This document shows, piece by piece, positions 1 to 7,623 of a stretch of DNA of 30,615 nucleotides (position 1 is its first letter; each line of letters starts with the position of its first letter). The notes under the pieces are model-generated. The model was given only the letters and a program-made list of their open reading frames with translations, was not told where the DNA came from and did not search any database. The DNA lies in the IMG/VR virus record IMGVR_UViG_3300042317_001492, positions 1-30,615 of that record; one strand, given 5' to 3'. The stretch is from a virus. Made by a program: the position numbers and the translations under genes.

Positions 1-468
1 ATCTTTAGACTTGTTGGCAGATAAGCCTTCTCGTTCAATGCCCAACTCTAGAAAACATTCTCCTTTCCCTAATGCCCATCTTAGGGCTTTCTTGAGTCTA
101 TCCCCACCAATCATGTAGGTTGAAAAATTCTGCTTTCTTAACCTAATATTTTCTGCAATGGCAAATACTTCTAAGTTAATAGGAGTTTCTTCATCATCAA
201 GGGTTTTGGCTACTACCCATCCCTGATCGTCTCCATCATCAGACGCAAAGGTATCAGAAGCGGCCATGTCAAGGGCGTGGATGACTTCATAGCACCATTG
301 ATTAAGTTCGATTAATTCTCTTGATATTCTCGGATCACGGATAGGATTTTCCGTAATCTCCAAATCGTACCGACGTGATACTGACACGATACCAGGTGAA
401 GTAAGGGATCGCTGAGAGCCTCTTAATTTGTCATCCTTTTTCTTCTTTTTTGCCATTAGAACTGCCAT
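1..468 (-). CDS. Phage portal protein, N-terminal part (runs off left edge)
   Basis: An open frame starts at ATG 468 (a second in-frame ATG at 456 is followed by a poly-lysine stretch, MAKKKKKDDK) and stays open to base 1, so at least 156 residues are visible and the C-terminus is missing. The order of a basic disordered N-terminus, an acidic helix (ELNQWCYEVIHALDMAASD), and a segment on adding a template-like pair of helices (GGDRLKKALRWALGKGECF) resembles the start of phage portal proteins, which form the dodecameric DNA entry ring at the capsid vertex. The position at the end of a minus-strand late operon fits. No family signature is complete, so the call rests on resemblance and context; another head protein remains possible. 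Confidence 0.5.
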   Translation of the reverse strand, partial: MAVLMAKKKKKDDKLRGSQRSLTSPGIVSVSRRYDLEITENPIRDPRISRELIELNQWCYEVIHALDMAASDTFASDDGDDQGWVVAKTLDDEETPINLEVFAIAENIRLRKQNFSTYMIGGDRLKKALRWALGKGECFLELGIEREGLSANKSKD

Positions 469-489
469 GTACTATTTCTATGATATAAG

Positions 490-520
490 AAAACAGACCA
501 TTTTGTTGATGGTCTGTTTT
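490..520 (-). terminator. Rho-independent terminator between small gene and portal gene
   Basis: A perfect 12-bp inverted repeat (490-501 and 509-520, arms AAAACAGACCAT and ATGGTCTGTTTT) encloses a 7-nt loop. Both strands give A/U-rich flanks, so it could work in either direction. It follows the stop of the gene ending at 547 and precedes the portal start. Confidence 0.75.
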
Positions 521-546
521 AAATCACCCAAGGAGAAATCTAAATA

Positions 547-813
547 TTAAAAGAATCTAGCAAATGTTCCATCGCTCCGCAAAACTTTTCTTTCGTCAAT
601 GTCGTCACTGCAAAAAAATAAATCGGTAGCTAACGCTTCCATTAAAGCCTTAGCCGCACCATTAGATATTACAATTCCCACTTTTGAAGTCACATCCACT
701 ACATACCAATCCTCTAGGGGACAGTGAGTAATTGTAATAATCTCGTAACAGTTAATAAATTCTCTATAATCTTCTACTGTCTCTAGAATTAACGGACGAA
801 ATTCTTTTTTCAT
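547..813 (-). CDS. Hypothetical small phage protein
   Basis: An 88-residue protein starting at ATG 813. It has no signal peptide or membrane segment, alternates short hydrophobic strands with acidic residues, and ends in an aromatic tail (RSDGTFARFF). I do not recognise a family. It lies between the endolysin gene (26 nt upstream) and a terminator, so it is probably the last gene of the lysis/tail transcript. The start is uncertain because no strong ribosome binding site is seen. Confidence 0.6.
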   Translation of the reverse strand: MKKEFRPLILETVEDYREFINCYEIITITHCPLEDWYVVDVTSKVGIVISNGAAKALMEALATDLFFCSDDIDERKVLRSDGTFARFF

Positions 814-838
814 GATAACCTCTAGTCTTAACTAAATA

Positions 839-1627
839 TTACAGGTTACTTTTTGAATTGTCAATATCTTGGATAAACTTTAAAGCCCTTTCATAATATC
901 GGTTTCTTTCGGCTAGTCCATTTGTACCACCGTTGACACGACGGGTAATTTGTTCAACGGTTGCCCCACGGTCACACAACTCATTCATTTTGTTATTCAT
1001 CCACCAAAACCCAGATGGTAAAAATAAATATCTTTCGCTGACATACGACCACCCCTGCATAACACGCTGATCATCCATATAGTTAGCAAATGCCTGATAA
1101 TGGGCTTTGCCAGTCATTTGAATAGCATCTACACCTCTGAACTTTTTGCCGTCACCAGGTCTGGTATTCCCTAAGTCTTTTCGTCCTTCATAATTTGAGC
1201 CGTCGTGGATTTCTACCATAAATCTTAATCCGGCTGATTCATGGGCTATTTGGCTTAAAAAATGGCGAACTCTTTGTACTGTGGTAATGTCAAATCTCTT
1301 AAGGCACTCATCTAATTTTTGAAACTGAAAATCAGTAATTTTATTGTTAAGCCTGTCAAACACACCTTCAACTTGATCCTTGCAGACTACAGGAGGATAA
1401 GGGTCGTTAAAGTGACCAACAAAAGCGTACCAATTAAATTTACCCTCAATCGGGGGCTTTATTTCTAGCAAATAGTGATTTTTTTCTCTTTTGACAATCT
1501 GATTATAAATCACTTTTTGTCCAGCTTTAATTTGGATTGTTCTAAAGTCTTGGGGAAGACTTTCGGAACTGGAGTCTGTTAGGTGCGATTTTAGAATAGT
1601 GTTGCGATTCGCTACTAGAAATTTCAT
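839..1627 (-). CDS. Endolysin, GH19-like (chitinase/lysozyme fold) peptidoglycan hydrolase
   Basis: A 262-residue protein. Residues about 1-75 form a beta-rich domain that may be SH3-like and bind the cell wall. Residues about 85-255 resemble the GH19 lysozyme-like family: FLSQIAHESAGL with putative catalytic Glu130, a second acidic residue near Glu139, then NYEGRKDLGNTRPGDGKKF, a glycine-rich substrate loop, IQMTGKAHYQ, and near the C-terminus RRVNGGTNGLAERNRYY, typical of phage GH19 endolysins. The expected role is cleavage of the peptidoglycan sugar backbone for host lysis. The neighbour upstream (1659-2063) is a plausible holin partner. No signal peptide is seen, so release would depend on a holin. 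Confidence in the family is good; substrate specificity is inferred. Confidence 0.85.
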   Translation of the reverse strand: MKFLVANRNTILKSHLTDSSSESLPQDFRTIQIKAGQKVIYNQIVKREKNHYLLEIKPPIEGKFNWYAFVGHFNDPYPPVVCKDQVEGVFDRLNNKITDFQFQKLDECLKRFDITTVQRVRHFLSQIAHESAGLRFMVEIHDGSNYEGRKDLGNTRPGDGKKFRGVDAIQMTGKAHYQAFANYMDDQRVMQGWSYVSERYLFLPSGFWWMNNKMNELCDRGATVEQITRRVNGGTNGLAERNRYYERALKFIQDIDNSKSNL

Positions 1628-1658
1628 GGTAATTTAGTTAGTAAAATTGACAATTCTG

Positions 1659-2063
1659 TTAAGATTTATGTTCAAGTATTCCGATTCGTATATCAAGTTC
1701 TTCCTGTTTTCTGCGAATTGCTTCTATTTGATCAGAAATAGAAGAGAAAGTTTCTTGTTTGGCTTTAATAAGACTTATCTCTTTGTCAAGTTGCGCTGTT
1801 AATGTAGTCAGTTTTTCTATTCCTGTTGATAGTTTCTCAACCATTTTCTCTAGTTTTTGTTCAAGAGATTCCATCTTCTTTGATGTTTTCTCGAAGGTTT
1901 CGTGATCAAGTTCTTTGGCCTGTGATTTAGTATTTTTTGAAAACATACTAAGTAATGCTATTACAATAGCCGCAACAGTGCCAAGATCGTTAAAATTTAT
2001 TTTTAAATCGTGATTCTCGACGTAGGGGGGATGGCTTTGGTTGGCAACAGAAATATAATACAT
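1659..2063 (-). CDS. Holin-like protein: one membrane segment plus long coiled coil
   Basis: A 134-residue protein with a single short hydrophobic segment at about residues 26-42 (GTVAAIVIALLSMF), followed from residue 50 to the end by a charged heptad-pattern coiled coil. It sits 31 nt upstream of the endolysin start, the usual place for a holin or a holin-associated lysis protein. Single-span proteins with a coiled coil also occur as tail-assembly or spanin-like factors, so the lysis role is inferred from context rather than from a family signature. An alternative start closer to the membrane segment is possible, since the first 20 residues carry no obvious signal. Confidence 0.6.
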   Translation of the reverse strand: MYYISVANQSHPPYVENHDLKINFNDLGTVAAIVIALLSMFSKNTKSQAKELDHETFEKTSKKMESLEQKLEKMVEKLSTGIEKLTTLTAQLDKEISLIKAKQETFSSISDQIEAIRRKQEELDIRIGILEHKS

Positions 2064-2142
2064 GGCAGAAGGGAAACATCAATAAAACTATTCTACAGTT
2101 TTTACTGGCATTCATGAATTGAAATTAATTCTTTAGAAACAC

Positions 2143-3816
2143 TTAACTTTGCTTTGGAGAGCTTAATAAAAAGTCATTCCCAGGCATAAAATTACCAAAA
2201 CTGGGGATATTGCCAAAATTTATAGCATTATTCCAAGTGTTTTTACAAGTACTGTAGGTTTTATCGCATCCAGCAGTAAGGATTACGCCATCGTGGGTAG
2301 CTACGGGGCCAGATGCTTCAGTAAATAACTGAATTTGAGTTTTACCTCCAAATATTGAAACAGTTCGGTAAATTGCGTAAGTAGCTGATTTATTTGCTCC
2401 GTCTGTAAATGTGCATTTTCCCCAAGCAAGATTTTGGTATTCTCCCCACACCTCAAAGTCTCTCCGACTACTAACACCAGCAACCTGAGTCTCGTAAAAT
2501 GGTACTTGTTTACGGCATCCTGAGTTATCACCGTTATCCTGTCCAAAAGCCCATCGGCAAAAAGGTGATGTTTTTTCATCTCTACTTTGCCTTAAATTAA
2601 TACTAGAGGCAGTAAGATTTTCAAGCGTATAGCTTTCGCCACCAAGTGATTTAATTTCTCCCACATAACCTATTTGTATTTGCTCATCTGGAAGATCCAA
2701 AAGTGAATTAGGAGGATATTGCCAATCAACAATTGCTGTGATAATTCGAGCTTCTCTAAATTTATCAGAAAAAAGTAAATTTTCGTCAATATTATCACTA
2801 AAAGCACCTCTGTATTCTTGATTATCCGATTGTATTCCTAATTGCTTTTCTATTGCAGTCGGATCAAGAGCTTGCTTTGCCCGAAATACTACTTCACCAA
2901 TTTTTAAGTCTTGGGAAAAATTTGTATAACCAAGCTTTTCTCCGTTTGTAAGTTCAATTAAAACGCAATAACAAAGCCTTAAAACAGGATTTGCAAAAGA
3001 ATCTTCTAACCCTGAATCTTGTTGTATTCCCTCAGTAAATCTCCTTATCTGTAATTCTCCAAGTGAATAAATTTGTAAAGAGGTTTGGTTTTGGTAGCTC
3101 AAAGAAACAGAGTTAAACCGGGATAAGATTGATAAACCGTTAACTAAATCAGGATAACGAAATGTTGATCCTGACCCCTTAGCGCACAACCATAGGGCAA
3201 TCAAATAATCAATATCTTTTTGAGATAAAGTTTTTCTTTGTTGTAAAGAGCTAATGTCAGAGGGAGTATTTCTCCGAGAAAATCTTTTTCTTTCTCCACT
3301 AGATAAGCTAACAATATTTGTCTCAAATTTAGGAGAAATTGTACACCTTTTAGTCAAATTTAAATTAAAATCGTGATTTAAATTTGGATAAAAAACATCA
3401 CCAGGTAGCAATGCAATTTCAGGTTCAATTCTTGATTCTCGTAAAATTAATTTAGGGATAGTAAAAATAGCGTTATTTCTATTTTTTGTGATAGGCTGAT
3501 AATCTAATTTATCTTCTTCAAAATGACATAATACTTTAAAAGTGCCTTCCCAAGTTAATTTGGGGCTACTAGGAGGCGGATTATTAAAAACTATTTTACC
3601 AGGAGCTACTATATATTCCGCCGGTGGTATTTCTGTATTTCCTTGATAGATTTTTAGGCTATCAATATCTGGATAAAGAATAGGTCTGTGATGAACGTTA
3701 TTGCCGCAGGAATATTTTTTAATCAAAATAAATTCTGTTTTTACCCCATCGTGTTCTGGGGAAAGTACTCCTTCTGTGTAAAATTCGGTATTGCCATTTG
3801 GAATAAAAGAAGTCAT
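2143..3816 (-). CDS. Tail protein with permuted DUF2460 halves fused to DUF2163 (distal tail/hub adaptor)
   Basis: A 557-residue protein. Residues about 20-105 match the C-terminal half of DUF2460 (HDGVKTEFILIKKYS, then a beta-sandwich ending FEEDKLDYQP). Residues about 155-225 match the DUF2460 N-terminal half (FETNIVSLSSGERKRFSRR followed by FRYPD). Residues about 280-550 match DUF2163/phage BR0599, with the cysteine pattern at C420, C434, C517 and C524 and the closing FGNIPSFGNFMPGND. These correspond to gene transfer agent gp12 and gp14-type tail-tip proteins, which join the tail tube to the hub and host-specificity protein. The DUF2460 halves are in reversed order here, which is unusual. 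Family assignment comes from remembered motifs. The start at ATG 3816 follows a 22-aa mini-gene. Confidence 0.8.
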   Translation of the reverse strand: MTSFIPNGNTEFYTEGVLSPEHDGVKTEFILIKKYSCGNNVHHRPILYPDIDSLKIYQGNTEIPPAEYIVAPGKIVFNNPPPSSPKLTWEGTFKVLCHFEEDKLDYQPITKNRNNAIFTIPKLILRESRIEPEIALLPGDVFYPNLNHDFNLNLTKRCTISPKFETNIVSLSSGERKRFSRRNTPSDISSLQQRKTLSQKDIDYLIALWLCAKGSGSTFRYPDLVNGLSILSRFNSVSLSYQNQTSLQIYSLGELQIRRFTEGIQQDSGLEDSFANPVLRLCYCVLIELTNGEKLGYTNFSQDLKIGEVVFRAKQALDPTAIEKQLGIQSDNQEYRGAFSDNIDENLLFSDKFREARIITAIVDWQYPPNSLLDLPDEQIQIGYVGEIKSLGGESYTLENLTASSINLRQSRDEKTSPFCRWAFGQDNGDNSGCRKQVPFYETQVAGVSSRRDFEVWGEYQNLAWGKCTFTDGANKSATYAIYRTVSIFGGKTQIQLFTEASGPVATHDGVILTAGCDKTYSTCKNTWNNAINFGNIPSFGNFMPGNDFLLSSPKQS

Positions 3817-3830
3817 GTTAAAATCGCTGT

Positions 3831-3899
3831 TTATGGTGTTCTATCGAATCCTGAGTTGTTAAGGGCAAAAGCGCAATAAACAATTTGCCCATTTACCAT
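3831..3899 (-). CDS. 22-residue mini-ORF, stand-alone copy of the repeated SGFDRTP module
   Basis: A 22-codon frame whose ATG (3899) nearly overlaps the TAG of the 289-aa gene. It encodes the same C-terminal module seen at the ends of two neighbouring proteins, with shared pieces QIVYCAF and NNSGFDRTP. In the other two places the module ends a longer protein directly upstream of the next tail gene. Here it stands alone, either as a truncated remnant or as a translational coupling peptide. It has no known function. Confidence 0.45.
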   Translation of the reverse strand: MVNGQIVYCAFALNNSGFDRTP

Positions 3900-3900
3900 A

Positions 3901-4770
3901 CTAAACTAATCCTTCAGCCCATGCTCGCATTAAAAGACGCTCGTTCCCAATTTCCGCTACACACATCCAATACGGATTATCGGAACCATCTGGGTCTATT
4001 CCCGTATTTCTATAGATTCTCCCCACAGAAAGAGGCAAAGAACATTTTAGAACATTTGGAACATATCCAACGGCTTTATTAGGAGCTACATTATCTCTTA
4101 AATAAAATTCTGTTAAATTTGCGCCTGGCGTAGCACTCTGACAAGAGACAGGGTAATTGGCAATAGGATTTGGAGTTGCTGCTCCTGGGAACACAAAGTT
4201 TTGCCTATTATTCGCTCCAAATGCCAATGATGGACGGCCAGCCGCTAGTCCTGGCAAAAATGTCCATAAAAAATAAGCATTCTGAACAAAAACCGATGCA
4301 GGAAACAAAGGGTTTTTTAGCCATCCGCAACTAAAAAAGGTATGCCGTTGCTGATTATTAACATAATTATCGACGAAAATACTTAAACTGTGCGAATTCA
4401 AAACTGCCCAATAATAAGATGAAGGACGGTTAAAAAAATACGTAAACAAGTCAATACAGTTAATTCCACAATATGGGGTAGACACCGTCGTCGTCGAAGG
4501 GTTTCCCATATCCTTACTTATTCCCGAACTGTTAAATCTAAATTTTGACGCAGTTGCAGGCAAACTTAGTGATTCAAAACTAACTGGTAAAATTAAATTA
4601 AATGTAGTAGAATTTGCGAAAGCGCAAGTTTGTCCAAAAAAACCATTTATCCAGTTAGCACATTGAGTGTTTGTAAATCCCAAAGACTCTGGAGCCCAAT
4701 CTAGATTATTAGTTGTCCAGCCATAATAAGAATTGCCGGCGTTGTCATTGTTAATTAAAGGTAAGTTCAT
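3901..4770 (-). CDS. Putative tail fibre/receptor-binding protein, paralog 2
   Basis: A 289-residue protein rich in Asn, Ser, aromatic residues and glycine, with predicted beta structure throughout. It is a paralog of the protein at 5545-6468. The two share an N-terminal WIN..FGQTCA motif and a strongly conserved C-terminal third (pieces ATPGAN, APNKA, GSDNP, and LMR.WA.GLV). The middle parts diverge. The divergent centre, conserved ends and location between the DUF2460/2163 gene and a DUF2793 fibre gene suggest a surface-exposed fibre or tip decoration protein. No known domain is recognised. It starts 4 nt inside the end of the 258-aa gene, so translation is probably coupled. Confidence 0.6.
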   Translation of the reverse strand: MNLPLINNDNAGNSYYGWTTNNLDWAPESLGFTNTQCANWINGFFGQTCAFANSTTFNLILPVSFESLSLPATASKFRFNSSGISKDMGNPSTTTVSTPYCGINCIDLFTYFFNRPSSYYWAVLNSHSLSIFVDNYVNNQQRHTFFSCGWLKNPLFPASVFVQNAYFLWTFLPGLAAGRPSLAFGANNRQNFVFPGAATPNPIANYPVSCQSATPGANLTEFYLRDNVAPNKAVGYVPNVLKCSLPLSVGRIYRNTGIDPDGSDNPYWMCVAEIGNERLLMRAWAEGLV

Positions 4771-5543
4771 GGTGTTCTATCAAATCCTGAGTTAATTATA
4801 TCAAAAGTGCAATAAACAATTTGCCCAACCATATCTACAGAGCGCATACTATTAACATTATCATTACTTAATCGACAATAAATTAGCCATTCATAAATTC
4901 CTTTTACCTGATAATCAGAAAGGTCACGATAAAGAAAATCTTTTTTTGATCCTTTCATTTCTTCATGAAAGTCAAGAATAGCATTTAAATCACCAGATTG
5001 TAATGCAGTTCGAGCAAGATTGAAAACTCTAACAGGACTAGACCATTCCACTATTCGTTGTTCTGCCCCATTTGTGTTTTCTAGTAAAGAATTAGAAAAC
5101 TGAATTTCTGTTTGATAGTCTTTGTCTGGAATAATAGGAAATTCAGGAATATTTACTGGGTAAGGATCATCAGGAAAATCAACTGGATCAGTGACACGAA
5201 TGATGTCAATTATTACAACATTGTAAGCAAGTTTCTTGGATTCGCTTACAGTACCAGAGTAAGTGTAGTTTTTACTGGTTCTCTCTAAGGGGATTGTGTC
5301 AGCGATTGAACCAGTATAGCGAGAGTTATACTGGTTTTCTGGAATAGAGAAAATACTTACTTCTTGACCGTATTTGCTAACTATTTTCCAAAATTGACCA
5401 AATAGGTTAATTCCACCAACAGTCTTTAATGTCGGTTCTTTGTCCCACGAAATCGGTATGCCAGTACGCCAAAATATAGGATTATCTTGACTCCCATTTA
5501 AGCTTTTTTCTCTAGCAGTTCCAAAAACGTGATAATAGATCAT
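4767..5543 (-). CDS. Tail protein with DUF2460 N-terminal half and SGFDRTP C-terminal module
   Basis: A 258-residue protein. Residues about 140-212 match the N-terminal half of DUF2460: a strand, then NGAEQRIVEWSSPVRVFNL, a helix, and KDFLYRDLSDYQ. The C-terminal half of DUF2460 is absent and is found instead at the start of the 557-aa protein, on the far side of the 289-aa gene. The last 45 residues are the repeated module (VNSMRSVD, then NSGFDRTP). Residues 1-135 are beta-rich without a recognised family. The arrangement suggests a distal tail protein gene split and shuffled by insertion of a fibre cassette. It ends within 4 nt of the next start. Confidence 0.65.
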   Translation of the reverse strand: MIYYHVFGTAREKSLNGSQDNPIFWRTGIPISWDKEPTLKTVGGINLFGQFWKIVSKYGQEVSIFSIPENQYNSRYTGSIADTIPLERTSKNYTYSGTVSESKKLAYNVVIIDIIRVTDPVDFPDDPYPVNIPEFPIIPDKDYQTEIQFSNSLLENTNGAEQRIVEWSSPVRVFNLARTALQSGDLNAILDFHEEMKGSKKDFLYRDLSDYQVKGIYEWLIYCRLSNDNVNSMRSVDMVGQIVYCTFDIINSGFDRTP

Positions 5544-5544
5544 A

Positions 5545-6468
5545 CTAAACCAACCCTGTAGCCCACACTCTCATTAATATTGATTCGTTCCCCATTTTTC
5601 CGACACAAATCGAATGCGGATTATCGGAACCATCTGAGTCTATTCCGCTATTTCTATAGATTTGTCCCACGGGAATATTTAAGGTTGTTTTCAATAAATT
5701 AGGAACTATGCCTATCGCTTTGTTCGGAGCATCACGATCTCGAAGAACTAGGTTTGTGGCGTTGGCTCCAGGCGTGGCCGTCTGGCAAGAAATAGCGTAA
5801 TTAGCAATTGGATCGGCAGTACCCGGGGCTGGGAGTCTTATTGGTTTTCTAATAGAAGTATTTTCTAATTCTGGCCGCCCAGCACTTAGAAAAGTTTGGT
5901 TGCTATCCAAAAAATAGTAATAAGCATTGCGAGGAAATGCAATACCTGAATACAAAGGTTCTTTTACAAAACCTATACTGCGAAAAAAGTAAGCGCCAGG
6001 ATTTAAACTATCCCCAGAATAAACACAGGCAAAAATATTTAAGGAAGAATTATTTAGTACACAATAATAGACAAGATTTTCACCTAATCTTAATCCAAGC
6101 GGACTGTTAGAATCGGCAGGATTGGCATAGAAAACTGTATTCTCATAAATACCATTTGTACCATTTGTATTTCTAGGATTTATTGTCTGGTTACTAAATC
6201 TAAATTTACTACCTGAAAAACTGCTTGTGACTCCGGCTGTTATAGCTGGCCGAGTCAAAACCTCATTAGGATGAGGAAGTATTAAACAAAAAGAATTGGC
6301 ATCAGAGTTATTCCAAGCCGCACAAGTTTGTCCAAAAGAAGTATTGATCCAACTTACAAGAGTCGAATAACTTAATCCTATTTGTTGCGAGCTAAAAACT
6401 TGATTATTGGTTCTAAAACCAAAATAGTAATTACCAACGTTATCTTGATTAGTTAAATTAGTAGTCAT
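5545..6468 (-). CDS. Putative tail fibre/receptor-binding protein, paralog 1
   Basis: A 307-residue beta-rich protein, paralogous to the one at 3901-4770 (same WIN..FGQTCA region, same C-terminal GSDNP and LMR.WATGLV). Identity is high over the last 90 residues and low in the centre, the pattern expected when a receptor-facing part diversifies. It follows the 80-aa protein with near-overlapping stop and start and is separated by one base from the 258-aa gene. No enzymatic motif is visible. A fibre or tail-tip role is inferred from position and composition. Confidence 0.6.
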   Translation of the reverse strand: MTTNLTNQDNVGNYYFGFRTNNQVFSSQQIGLSYSTLVSWINTSFGQTCAAWNNSDANSFCLILPHPNEVLTRPAITAGVTSSFSGSKFRFSNQTINPRNTNGTNGIYENTVFYANPADSNSPLGLRLGENLVYYCVLNNSSLNIFACVYSGDSLNPGAYFFRSIGFVKEPLYSGIAFPRNAYYYFLDSNQTFLSAGRPELENTSIRKPIRLPAPGTADPIANYAISCQTATPGANATNLVLRDRDAPNKAIGIVPNLLKTTLNIPVGQIYRNSGIDSDGSDNPHSICVGKMGNESILMRVWATGLV

Positions 6469-6707
6469 GGAGTTCTATCAAATCCTGAGTTGTTAAGGTC
6501 AAAAGCGCAATAAAGAAACTGTCCATCTACCGTATCTACAGGACGCATACTATAGTTGTTAAGGTCAAAAGCGCAATAAAGAAACTGTCCATCTACCGTA
6601 TCTACAGGACGCATACTATTAACAATAGCATTGCTTAGTTCGCAATAAGTAAATTCACCGTTAGGAACAAAAGGATTAAGAAAAGGAAAAAACAACCATC
6701 TAGACAT
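6465..6707 (-). CDS. Small tail-cassette protein with internally duplicated SGFDRTP module
   Basis: An 80-residue protein. After a hydrophobic N-terminus (MSRWLFFPFLNPF) it carries two tandem copies of a 22-residue unit (SMRPVDTVDGQFLYCAFDLN) and ends in NSGFDRTP, as does the 258-aa protein. The tandem copies are identical at DNA level (66-bp period), so the duplication is recent. The frame overlaps the fibre gene upstream by 8 nt and the next gene by 4 nt. The function is unknown; the module may be a short tail-tip or coupling segment reused between cassettes. Confidence 0.55.
   Translation of the reverse strand: MSRWLFFPFLNPFVPNGEFTYCELSNAIVNSMRPVDTVDGQFLYCAFDLNNYSMRPVDTVDGQFLYCAFDLNNSGFDRTP
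6488..6619. repeat. Perfect 66-bp in-frame tandem duplication
   Basis: Copies at 6488-6553 and 6554-6619 are identical base for base. The period is 22 codons, so the reading frame of the small tail protein is kept. Partial, more diverged copies of the same sequence lie at about 3837-3893 and 4772-4855. Confidence 0.95.
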
Positions 6708-7623
6708 ATTTTCTTCCTATAGTAAAAAATAAATGCTCAGGATTATTAACAGCAGAAACAACAAGTTCTAACCTGCTTCCTATGCCAAGAAGATTCCCTG
6801 TTGTCACGGGAACAGTTAGTCGAGTAGAAGTAATAGATAGATTATTTAAATTAGGGACATCTATTCCATTAATTTTAACCGATATAGTAGCTGTGCCAGA
6901 TTCAGTTACGGCACTAAAGCTTAGGATATTATACCCTCTTAATAAAGCAAAATCAAGAGGATAAGTTTGAACAATAGGAGCTTCTATATCCCCAGAATAT
7001 TGTTCGGTATTATCGTTAATACTATTAATTTGATTTTGGAGTTTGCCAAAAGCCTGTAAAATATTATCAGTAGCAGTTATTGCGCCACCAGTAGTTATAT
7101 TTAAAGCCGTCAATGAAGTTGATAAAACTTTTGAGAAGAAACCGAAGAATCCTTTATTTCCTGATTCTTTCCCGTAGAAAGTATCATTACTAGGATTCCC
7201 TACAATTTCATCGGCTCTAGCCACTGTCCCGAACGATGATCCCCCGTAATCAGCGATAAGCATAACTGAGGTTCGCCAATCTGTGCCATTAAAAAATATT
7301 ACTTCTCCAGAAACAAGGAAAACTGTTAATCCAGTAAAAGGCTGCCAGAATTTCCAAGTTCCTGTAGGCAATCCATTCAAGCCAATTACAGGATAAGCTA
7401 TCTGATTAGTTTTTCCCGCCCACGCCCCAGTAGCTCCTGCGGGGACAATATAGTAGCTATCTATACTTTGAGGACTTGGGGGTGTGGTAAGGGTATAGGA
7501 AAGAATAGGAGCAGAGCCTATAGAAATAAGTCTAAATAGCTCGTTCGCTATTTGTTCTTTGTATTCCTGGGAAGATGCCAGTAATAATCCATTAGAGCCG
7601 AATATTGTCCCAGCCATCTCCAA
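6700..7623 (-). CDS. Tail fibre protein with DUF2793-like N-terminal domain
   Basis: A 307-residue protein. Residues about 40-117 resemble DUF2793 of phage tail proteins: LTTPPSPQSIDSYYIVPAGA, then TGAWAGKTNQIAYP, W-F-P-G-V spacing and FFNGTDWR. Residues 165-205 (ITTGGAITATDNILQAFGKL) are a short helical repeat of the kind that precedes trimerisation regions in fibres. The C-terminal third is a beta domain. The expected role is a structural fibre or its base. The start codon lies 32 nt inside the 3' end of the helicase gene, so the late tail genes may be translated by coupling; an internal ATG at codon 3 is an alternative. Confidence 0.7.
   Translation of the reverse strand: MEMAGTIFGSNGLLLASSQEYKEQIANELFRLISIGSAPILSYTLTTPPSPQSIDSYYIVPAGATGAWAGKTNQIAYPVIGLNGLPTGTWKFWQPFTGLTVFLVSGEVIFFNGTDWRTSVMLIADYGGSSFGTVARADEIVGNPSNDTFYGKESGNKGFFGFFSKVLSTSLTALNITTGGAITATDNILQAFGKLQNQINSINDNTEQYSGDIEAPIVQTYPLDFALLRGYNILSFSAVTESGTATISVKINGIDVPNLNNLSITSTRLTVPVTTGNLLGIGSRLELVVSAVNNPEHLFFTIGRKYV

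Noticed and set aside
3901-6468. Diversity-generating retroelement acting on the paralogous fibre genes
   Set aside because: No reverse transcriptase or template repeat is in the window, and differences between the paralogs are spread over all bases, not only at adenines.
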